Shown here: positions 25,695-31,092 of the stretch, in pieces
Numbering within the stretch: the first letter of the stretch is position 1
Layout: every line of letters begins with the position of its first letter
NCBI GenBank assembly: GCA_045646465.1
Contig: JAZRKT010000085.1
Coordinates: 1-31,092, forward strand
Direction of reading: 5' to 3'
Length of the DNA stretch: 31,092 bases
Source: UMGS1387 sp045646465
GTDB lineage: Bacteria > Bacillota > Clostridia > Oscillospirales > CAG-382
Notes under the pieces: model-generated
Seen by the model: only the letters and a program-made list of their open reading frames with translations
Database searches by the model: none
What the model was told of the DNA's origin: nothing
Made by a program: the position numbers and the translations under genes

Positions 25695-25723
25695 TTGACT
25701 TTTGAAGCAAAATTTGATAAAAT
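25695..25723 (+). promoter_or_regulatory. Promoter of the NSS transporter gene
   Basis: TTGACT (25695-25700), 17 bases, TAAAAT (25718-25723). This promoter lies inside the longest possible reading frame, which decides that translation starts at the ATG at 25758, 8 bases after AAAGGA. Confidence 0.75.
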
Positions 25724-25757
25724 TGTTAAAAAAATATATTATGAAAGGAACATTCTT

Positions 25758-27143
25758 ATGCAAAGAGAAAAATTTTCTTCACGTCTCGGCTTTATTCTCA
25801 TATCCGCAGGATGTGCGATAGGTCTTGGCAATGTATGGCGTTTTCCCTACATCGTAGGTCAGTACGGCGGTGCGGCATTCGTACTTATTTACCTTATATT
25901 TCTTGCAATTTTTGGACTTCCCATTATGGCTATGGAATTTTCCGTAGGCAGAGCAAGTCAGAAGGGTCCCGTATCAAACTTCAAAACCCTTGAGCCCAAG
26001 GGCTCAAAGTGGCACATTGCCTCGCCCTTTATGGTAATCGGTAACTATCTTCTTATGATGTTCTACACCGTTATCACAGGCTGGATGCTCAACTACGTAT
26101 TCAAGTTTGCAACAGGAACATTTACAGACAAGACACCCGCAGAGGTAGGCGGCGTATTTGACAGTATGCTCGCCTCATGGCAGGAGCTTGCACTTTGGAT
26201 GGTTATTGCAGTTGTATTCGGCTTTGCCGTTTGCAGTCTCGGTCTTAAAAACGGTGTTGAAAAGGTCACAAAGGTAATGATGGTTGCTCTGCTGTTTATT
26301 ATGCTCTTCCTTGCGGTAAGAAGTATGACTCTCGGCGGAGATGCCATAAAAGGTCTTAAATTCTACCTTGTTCCCGACTTTGGCAAAATAAAGGAGGCAG
26401 GTATCGGCGAAGTACTGTACGCCGCCCTTGGTCAGTCCTTTTTTACTCTCAGCATCGGTATTGGCTCTATGGCTATCTTCGGAAGCTACATTTCCAAGGA
26501 AAGACGTCTTTTCGGCGAAAGTATGAGCATTTGTCTGCTTGACACCTTTGTTGCATTTACTGCAGGTCTTATTATTTTCCCTGCCTGCTTTGCATACGGT
26601 GTTAACCCCGGTGAAGGTGCAGGTCTTGCATTTGTAACACTTCCCAACATCTTTGTTCAGATGAAAGGCGGTCAGATTTTAGGAACCCTCTTCTTCGTCT
26701 TCCTTGCCTTTGCCGCACTTTCAACGCTTATTGCGGTATTTGAAAATATTATAAGCTTTGCTATGGACGGCCTTGGATGGTCAAGAAAAAAATCGGTTAT
26801 CGTTAATCTTGTTGCAATGATCGTTCTTTCAATGCCGGCAGTTCTCGGTATGAATGTTCTTTCTTGGCTTCCCATTCCCAAAGCTCTCGGCGGTTCAATT
26901 GACGGCATTGAAGACTTTATCGTTTCCCAAAACCTTCTGCCTTTAGGAAGCCTTGTTTATCTTCTCTTCTGCGTTTCCAAGAAAGGCTGGGGCTGGGACA
27001 ACTTTATTGCGGAATGTGATGAAGGCAAGGGACTTAAGTTTCCAAAATTTGCCAAGGTTTATTTAAAGTACATTCTTCCAATACTTCTTATTGCGGTATT
27101 TGTTTTCGGATACCTCACAAAGTTCGGTGTTGTTAAGTTCTAA
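25758..27143 (+). CDS. Sodium-dependent NSS-family transporter
   Basis: Neurotransmitter:sodium symporters (LeuT/MhsT relatives) import amino acids with sodium. The 461-residue protein starts with a short cytoplasmic tail and helix 1 containing the signature GLGNVWRFPYIVGQYGGAAF, whose unwound part binds sodium and the amino acid. About eleven to twelve helices follow, for example FSVGRASQKGPVSNFKTLEP after helix 2 and LGQSFFTLSIGIGSMAIFGS around helix 6. Bacterial members carry Trp, Tyr, Leu or other amino acids; specificity is not readable here. It has its own promoter and terminator and stands alone. Confidence 0.94.
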   Translation: MQREKFSSRLGFILISAGCAIGLGNVWRFPYIVGQYGGAAFVLIYLIFLAIFGLPIMAMEFSVGRASQKGPVSNFKTLEPKGSKWHIASPFMVIGNYLLMMFYTVITGWMLNYVFKFATGTFTDKTPAEVGGVFDSMLASWQELALWMVIAVVFGFAVCSLGLKNGVEKVTKVMMVALLFIMLFLAVRSMTLGGDAIKGLKFYLVPDFGKIKEAGIGEVLYAALGQSFFTLSIGIGSMAIFGSYISKERRLFGESMSICLLDTFVAFTAGLIIFPACFAYGVNPGEGAGLAFVTLPNIFVQMKGGQILGTLFFVFLAFAALSTLIAVFENIISFAMDGLGWSRKKSVIVNLVAMIVLSMPAVLGMNVLSWLPIPKALGGSIDGIEDFIVSQNLLPLGSLVYLLFCVSKKGWGWDNFIAECDEGKGLKFPKFAKVYLKYILPILLIAVFVFGYLTKFGVVKF

Positions 27144-27161
27144 AGCAAATTCTATTTTTTC

Positions 27162-27192
27162 AGAGAAGCTGAGTTTTCGGCTTCTCTTTTTT
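27162..27192 (+). terminator. Terminator of the NSS gene
   Basis: AGAGAAGC (27162-27169) pairs with GCTTCTCT (27180-27187), followed by TTTTT. Confidence 0.88.
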
Positions 27193-27204
27193 GCTTATGA
27201 ACAC

Positions 27205-27233
27205 AAAAAAGCTGCCTCAAACGAAGCAGCTTT
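27205..27233 (-). terminator. Terminator of trpB
   Basis: AAAGCTGC (27208-27215) pairs with GCAGCTTT (27226-27233). Reading leftward the stem is followed by T residues (complement of A-run 27205-27210), about 20 bases past the trpB stop. Confidence 0.85.
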
Positions 27234-27252
27234 AATTGTTATCAAATCTAAA

Positions 27253-28494
27253 TTACACCTTATAATCAAGCTTAAACTTTTCGCCGCAGCCGTAGTTTTC
27301 GTAAACATAGTCGATATCCTTATCACCTCTACCAGAAAGACAAGCGAGAATTGAGCCTGACTTATGTTCCTTAGCATATTTTATGGCATATGCAACTGCG
27401 TGTGCACTTTCAATCGCGGGAATGATGCCTTCATATCTTGAAAGCAGGAAGAAGGCTTCCATTGCTTCGTCGTCGCTTATAGCTTCATAGTGAATACGTC
27501 CCGCATCTCTAAGGTATGCGTGTTCGGGTCCGACACCGGGATAGTCAAGTCCACTTGCCACAGAGTACACAGGAAGGGGTTCACCATTTTCGTCCTGGAG
27601 CACATATGTATCAAAGCCGTGGATTCTGCCCTTTGTACCGAACTTCATTGTTGCCGCATGGTCACCTACATTTCCCCCTCTGCCCAAGGGCTCAATGCCG
27701 TAAATTTCAACAGGGTCTGCAAGGAAAGGGGTAAACATACCAAGGGAATTTGAGCCTCCGCCAACGCACGCAGTAACAGCATCGGGCATAATGCCTGTCA
27801 TCTCAAGAAACTGTTCTCTTGCTTCTATACCGATAATTGCCTGGAAATCTCTTACCATTTTAGGGAACGGATGAGGACCGAGGGCTGAGCCGATACAGTA
27901 AATCGCTGTATCAAATTCATTAAGGTATGCTTCAAATGCCGCATCGCACGCTTCCTTAAGTGTCTTAAGTCCCTTGGTTACGGGAACAACATTTGCACCG
28001 AGCATCTTCATTCTGATTACATTGGGATGCTGCTTTGCAATATCAACCTCGCCCATATAAACGTCACATTCCATACCGAAGTAACCCGCCGCCGTAGCAA
28101 TTGCAACACCGTGCTGACCTGCACCTGTTTCGGCAATAATCTTTTTCTTGCCCATATACTTTGCAAGAAGTCCTTCGCCCATACAGTGGTTAAGCTTATG
28201 AGCTCCTGTGTGGTTAAGGTCTTCACGCTTAAGGTATATCTGGCAGTTGCCGAAAATTTTACTCAGTCTTTCGCAATGGTAAACAGGTGTAGGTCTGCCC
28301 TGAAATTCTTTTCTTATTCTTCTCAATTCATTGATAAACTGTGCCGAGTGGCAGATTGCTTCGTAAGCTTCATCAGCCTTTTTGAAGGCTTCGTTGAGCT
28401 CAGGTGTAAGATATGCACCGCCGTAAGGACCGAAGTATCCGTCCTCTGATGGAAATTCCTTTAAATAATTATCAAAATCTCTGTACTTATTCAT
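27253..28494 (-). CDS. trpB: Tryptophan synthase beta chain
   Basis: TrpB joins indole and L-serine to make L-tryptophan with pyridoxal phosphate. The 413-residue protein is of the TrpB1 type: EFQGRPTPVYHCERLSKIFG, the PLP lysine in KREDLNHTGAHKLNHCMG (K100), ETGAGQHGVAIATAA, the phosphate-binding ACVGGGSNSLGMF and the end SGRGDKDIDYVYENYG. Usual family residues 'HKINN' read HKLNH and 'GEEDI' reads GEVDI, mild changes. No trpA or other trp gene is beside it, so it may act with a distant TrpA or salvage free indole. RBS AAAGGAG. A tryptophan-type T-box precedes it. Confidence 0.96.
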   Translation of the reverse strand: MNKYRDFDNYLKEFPSEDGYFGPYGGAYLTPELNEAFKKADEAYEAICHSAQFINELRRIRKEFQGRPTPVYHCERLSKIFGNCQIYLKREDLNHTGAHKLNHCMGEGLLAKYMGKKKIIAETGAGQHGVAIATAAGYFGMECDVYMGEVDIAKQHPNVIRMKMLGANVVPVTKGLKTLKEACDAAFEAYLNEFDTAIYCIGSALGPHPFPKMVRDFQAIIGIEAREQFLEMTGIMPDAVTACVGGGSNSLGMFTPFLADPVEIYGIEPLGRGGNVGDHAATMKFGTKGRIHGFDTYVLQDENGEPLPVYSVASGLDYPGVGPEHAYLRDAGRIHYEAISDDEAMEAFFLLSRYEGIIPAIESAHAVAYAIKYAKEHKSGSILACLSGRGDKDIDYVYENYGCGEKFKLDYKV

Positions 28495-28615
28495 TTTTAT
28501 TCTCCTTTGATATATACATTCATTTATTTACCGATATTGAAGCTTTTGATTTTACAGCGTAACACGCCATCGTTTTGTTAATAACATAAGCTTTTCCTCT
28601 TTTCCGTAAAACAAC

Positions 28616-28876
28616 AAAAAAACTCTCATCCCGTTGGGACAAGAGCTACTTGTTATACCACCCAAACAAGCCTTTCGGCTGCCGTTTTTGTGTACCGTCA
28701 TACACACGCCTTTGTTAACACAGTGCACTCTGCGTCAGCCGTACTCACGTATTGTCCGCTTTCAGGATGCCCTCGGAAGTCCATTCGGAAAAATCACGTG
28801 TACCGCACTCTCAGCATCGGCGGCTCTCTTTGACAGAGGTTATTTTACCTACTTACTCTTCCTCATCGGTTTATAG
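28616..28876 (-). ncRNA. T-box riboswitch (Trp) upstream of trpB
   Basis: The leader reads like a T-box: it starts with the stem I motif GATGAGGAAGAGTAAGTAGG, has AGAG-type internal loops, and a specifier region GAATGGACTTCCGAG whose TGG codon (complement of 28781-28783) specifies tryptophan. The T-box sequence TGGGTGGTATAACA is at 28651-28664; CTTGTT and AACAAG (28665-28670, 28649-28654) close the antiterminator. The terminator stem CTCTTGTCCC/GGGATGAGAG (28636-28645, 28623-28632) ends in seven T. Uncharged tRNA-Trp should bind and allow read-through into trpB. Confidence 0.9.
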
Positions 28877-28880
28877 TGGG

Positions 28881-28909
28881 ATTATACACCTTTATTTTTA
28901 ATTTGTCAA
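28881..28909 (-). promoter_or_regulatory. Promoter of the T-box/trpB transcript
   Basis: On the minus strand TTGACA (28904-28909), 17 bases, perfect TATAAT (28881-28886). Both boxes are consensus, about 7 bases before the T-box start. Confidence 0.88.
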
Positions 28910-28924
28910 GAGTTTTTTTCCTTC

Positions 28925-28953
28925 TTGATTTTTAAAGAGCAATATGCTATACT
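28925..28953 (+). promoter_or_regulatory. Promoter of the ribbon-helix-helix gene
   Basis: TTGATT (28925-28930), 17 bases, TATACT (28948-28953), divergent from the trpB promoter. The two -35 boxes are only 15 bases apart. Confidence 0.7.
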
Positions 28954-28989
28954 TATTAAAAAATCTTTACAAATCAGGGGTGAAAACTT

Positions 28990-29190
28990 TTGAGAAACAA
29001 ATCCAACAAGCATCTCGGCATTGAAATTGACCCTGAGCTTCATTACAAATTACACTACATTTCAAAATATGAGGGAAGAAGTGCAAACGGGCAGATTCTT
29101 TATCTCATTCGTCAATGTGTAAAGAAATTTGAAGAAATAGACGGAGTAATACAAATACCCGACGATATTAAAATAAATACCGCCAAATAA
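28990..29190 (+). CDS. Small ribbon-helix-helix (Arc-like) DNA-binding protein
   Basis: The 66-residue product begins at TTG 28990, with AGGGGTG 8 bases upstream. It has the Arc/CopG-like fold pattern: a short strand (KHLGIEIDPELHYKLHYIS), helix A, a turn with the Arc-type motif EGRSANGQILYLIRQCVKKF, and a short tail. Such proteins bind DNA as dimers through the paired strands and often regulate adjacent genes. It may control itself and the trpB leader, whose promoters are back to back, or the AGCS gene downstream; this is inference. No toxin gene is beside it. Confidence 0.75.
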   Translation: MRNKSNKHLGIEIDPELHYKLHYISKYEGRSANGQILYLIRQCVKKFEEIDGVIQIPDDIKINTAK

Positions 29191-29231
29191 TGATATTTTA
29201 ATACAGTATTTTATGAAAAAACGTGGTAATT

Positions 29232-29253
29232 TGACATAATTTGCACAATGTCA
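29232..29253. repeat. Inverted repeat after the RHH gene
   Basis: TGACAT (29232-29237) and ATGTCA (29248-29253) form an inverted repeat, with ACGTG before and CACGT after at unequal spacing. It lies between the RHH gene and the promoter of the riboswitch-AGCS transcript. It could be an operator or a weak terminator. Confidence 0.35.
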
Positions 29254-29274
29254 CGTTCCATTCACACTATATCG

Positions 29275-29303
29275 TTGTTTTTTTTACAATTATGGTGTAC
29301 AAT
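29275..29303 (+). promoter_or_regulatory. Promoter of the glycine riboswitch-AGCS transcript
   Basis: TTGTTT (29275-29280), 17 bases, TACAAT (29298-29303), about 20 bases before the predicted riboswitch. Confidence 0.55.
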
Positions 29304-29319
29304 ATCAGCATGAAAATCA

Positions 29320-29447
29320 AATCCCTGTGAAGATTACGGAATCACCTTTGTGAAACCGTACTCAGAGGGGCTCTGGAGAATCCCGTTTGTTCGGGTGCCG
29401 AAGGTGCAAGGCGAAAGCCGAAACTCTCAGGCAAAAGGACAGAGAAA
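29320..29447 (+). ncRNA. Glycine riboswitch (single aptamer with 5' ghost stem)
   Basis: The segment 29371-29444 holds the conserved glycine aptamer elements: CTCTGGAGAA at the start, GTGCCGAAGGTGCAAGGCG in the middle, and GAAACTCTCAGGCAAAAGGA followed by CAGAG. CTCT and AGAG close the domain. Only one full aptamer is present. The preceding segment (29323-29369) forms a simple stem (ACGGAATCAC with GTGAAACCGT) without the conserved core, resembling the 'ghost' stem of singlet glycine riboswitches. It controls the AGCS symporter gene. Confidence 0.92.
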
Positions 29448-29490
29448 TATTATATCTTAAAAGATATATTTCTGTTTGTTTTTCTTCTCC

Positions 29491-29519
29491 AGATACTGAT
29501 TTTTCAGTATCTTTTTTTT
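29491..29519 (+). terminator. Expression platform terminator of the riboswitch
   Basis: AGATACTG (29491-29498) pairs with CAGTATCT (29505-29512), followed by seven T, 24 bases before the AGCS start codon. Between it and the aptamer a second A/T hairpin (about 29443-29473) can form and includes the closing strand of the aptamer, which may be the switching element. Confidence 0.85.
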
Positions 29520-29543
29520 ATTTTTCTTTAGGAGGAAAAAATT

Positions 29544-31092
29544 ATGCAGGCAAAACTTCTTGAGTTGGTTAAGACAGCCAACGGCTATCTTGCAGACTAT
29601 ATTCTTATCGTTCTGCTGGTAGGTACAGGTCTTTGGTTCACCTTTAAAACCAAATTCGTACAGGTTCGCTGCTTTGGCGAGGGTATGAAAAAGGTATTCG
29701 GCAATCTTTCACTTAAGGGCGGCAAGAACGAAAGCGGTCTTTCTTCCTTCCAGGCACTTGCTACTGCTATTGCTGCGCAGGTAGGTACCGGTAACATCGT
29801 TGGTGCTTCGGGTGCTATTCTTGTGGGCGGTCCCGGTGCTATCTTCTGGATGTGGATTATCGCATTCCTCGGTATGGCTACAATTTACGCAGAAGCAACT
29901 CTCGCTCAGGAAACAAAAGTAATGGGTAAAGACGGTGAAATCCACGGCGGTCCCGTTTACTATATGAAGAAAGCATTTACAGGTAGCTTTGGTAAATTCC
30001 TTGCCGTGTTCTTCTCAATCGCAGTAATTATTGCTCTCGGATTCTTTGGCACAATGGTACAGTCCAACTCCATTGCAGAATCAATGAACACCGCTTTTGG
30101 TGTTGAAGGCTGGGTTGTAGGTTTAATCCTTGCGGCAATTGCAGCATTTATCTTTATAGGCGGTATTCAGAGAATTGCTTCCGTTACTGAAAAGCTTGTT
30201 CCTATTATGGCTGGTCTTTTCCTTCTGGGAGGTCTTGCTGTGCTTGTTGTTAACATCAAGTATGTTCCTGCAACCTTTGGTATGATCTTCAAGTATGCCT
30301 TTACTCCCGAAGCCCTCATAGGCGGCGGTATCGGTGCAGCTCTTAAAACAGCTATCAGCCAGGGTGCTAAGCGTGGTCTTTTCTCCAACGAAGCAGGTAT
30401 GGGTTCAACTCCTCATGCACACGCACAGGCTAACGTTGAAAAGCCACACGACCAGGGTGTTGTTGCTATGATTGGTGTGTTCATTGATACATTTATCGTA
30501 CTTACAATGACAGCTCTTGTTGTTATCACAATGCTTTATAAAGGCGACTACAAACTTGCTGATGCAGTAAGAAATTCTGAAAAAATCACTATTGAGGTTG
30601 AAACTTTTGATGAAAACGGTAATCTCGTAAGTACAGACGAACAATATGAGACAAATATGTTCAAGATTGCAACTAATCAGGAAAACAGTAATGTAATCTC
30701 TGAACTTGTTACTGCAAAGAAGCTTGAAATTACAGATACTTCTGCTAACTTTGATGACAGTTATAAGTCAGTTGCTGAGCTTAAGCCACATAACAAAAAT
30801 GTTACAGAACTTGTTGCTGTTGCATCTAAGTACCTAATGGTTGATTCTAAAACATATAGTTCAATTTCAAGTGATAACACACTTACTGTTGATGAAGCCG
30901 TTTCAGTTCTTATGAACAACAAATGTCTTGAAAATGTAAACTATGTTTCCAAGACAAATGCAATGCAGACAGCAGTAGGTGTAGCATTCGGTTCAAGCTT
31001 CGGCAACATCTTCGTTGCTATATGCCTTCTCTTCTTTGCATTCTCAACGATCATCAGCTGGAACTTCTTCGGTAAGATTAACGTTCAATCGC
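29544..31092 (+). CDS. AGCS sodium:amino-acid symporter with large insertion (partial)
   Basis: The gene starts at ATG 29544 (RBS AGGAGG) and stays open to the window end, giving 516 residues so far. It has the alanine/glycine:cation symporter marks: FQALATAIAAQVGTGNIVGA, the GALLR-free core GGPGAIFWMWIIAFLGMATI, HGGPVYYMKKAF, and the signature FSNEAGMGSTPHAHAQA. After helix VVITMLY (about 326-332) comes a hydrophilic insertion of about 135 residues (codons about 333-471), then the family resumes with VGVAFGSSFGNIFVAICLLF and FAFSTIISWNFFGK. Normal members are only about 450-480 residues in total. By LeuT-fold analogy the insert is in the extracellular gate loop. Glycine or alanine uptake is likely, from the riboswitch. 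Confidence 0.93.
   Translation, partial: MQAKLLELVKTANGYLADYILIVLLVGTGLWFTFKTKFVQVRCFGEGMKKVFGNLSLKGGKNESGLSSFQALATAIAAQVGTGNIVGASGAILVGGPGAIFWMWIIAFLGMATIYAEATLAQETKVMGKDGEIHGGPVYYMKKAFTGSFGKFLAVFFSIAVIIALGFFGTMVQSNSIAESMNTAFGVEGWVVGLILAAIAAFIFIGGIQRIASVTEKLVPIMAGLFLLGGLAVLVVNIKYVPATFGMIFKYAFTPEALIGGGIGAALKTAISQGAKRGLFSNEAGMGSTPHAHAQANVEKPHDQGVVAMIGVFIDTFIVLTMTALVVITMLYKGDYKLADAVRNSEKITIEVETFDENGNLVSTDEQYETNMFKIATNQENSNVISELVTAKKLEITDTSANFDDSYKSVAELKPHNKNVTELVAVASKYLMVDSKTYSSISSDNTLTVDEAVSVLMNNKCLENVNYVSKTNAMQTAVGVAFGSSFGNIFVAICLLFFAFSTIISWNFFGKINVQS

Noticed and set aside
25695..25757. Longer N-terminus of the NSS transporter from TTG 25695
   Set aside because: This segment contains the -35 and -10 boxes of the gene; the ATG at 25758 has a good RBS and begins at the normal family start.
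28990..29190. RHH protein as an antitoxin
   Set aside because: No toxin-like gene follows or precedes it; the next gene is the riboswitch-controlled symporter.

Overview
The window looks like chromosomal DNA from an anaerobic low-to-moderate GC Firmicute of the class Clostridia, probably a gut Oscillospiraceae/Ruminococcaceae-type bacterium. Support comes from the hrcA-grpE-dnaK-dnaJ order under a perfect CIRCE operator, T-box and glycine riboswitch control, AGGAGG-type ribosome binding sites, TTGACA-17-TATAAT promoters, a four-cysteine L28 and many single-copy housekeeping genes. I see no prophage, insertion sequence, CRISPR array, rRNA or tRNA. It is mostly housekeeping and nutrient-uptake DNA with several decayed gene pieces between the genes.

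Layout. 1-3050: two secreted lipoproteins in an operon (a WG-repeat-like protein and a PstS-like binding protein), then a gap with a hairpin motif. 3051-7891: the heat-shock operon, read leftward from the CIRCE element. 7928-10588: a 5' fragment of a citrate synthase gene, pyruvate kinase, a fragment of a LacI-type regulator, and an unknown membrane-anchored protein. 10733-12444: a SEDS-family (FtsW/RodA) gene with a long basic N-terminal tail, followed by a dense run of hairpins. 12443-15516: an unknown membrane protein with an AraC-type regulator, an unknown acidic protein, remnants of a decayed gene and a small membrane protein. 15783-18674: rpmB and pcrA. 18961-22065: a GH116-family protein that seems to lack the catalytic acid/base block, followed 9 bases later by queA. 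22191-25521: a DMT permease and the nadB-nadC pair without nadA. 25758-27143: a sodium-dependent NSS transporter. 27253-28876: a lone trpB behind a tryptophan-type T-box. 28990-29190: a ribbon-helix-helix regulator, divergent from trpB. 29320-31092: a glycine riboswitch in front of an AGCS sodium:amino-acid symporter that runs off the window.

How the genes work together. The right third is about amino acids and NAD: tryptophan synthesis from indole or indole-glycerol phosphate (trpB, sensed by uncharged tRNA-Trp), sodium-coupled amino-acid uptake (NSS, AGCS under glycine control) and de novo NAD synthesis. The left third is protein quality control. The most unusual protein feature is an in-frame hydrophilic insertion of roughly 135 residues inside the AGCS symporter, at the loop matching the extracellular gate loop of LeuT-fold transporters. 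Family calls rest on recognised motifs and remembered family sequences; no database search was run.
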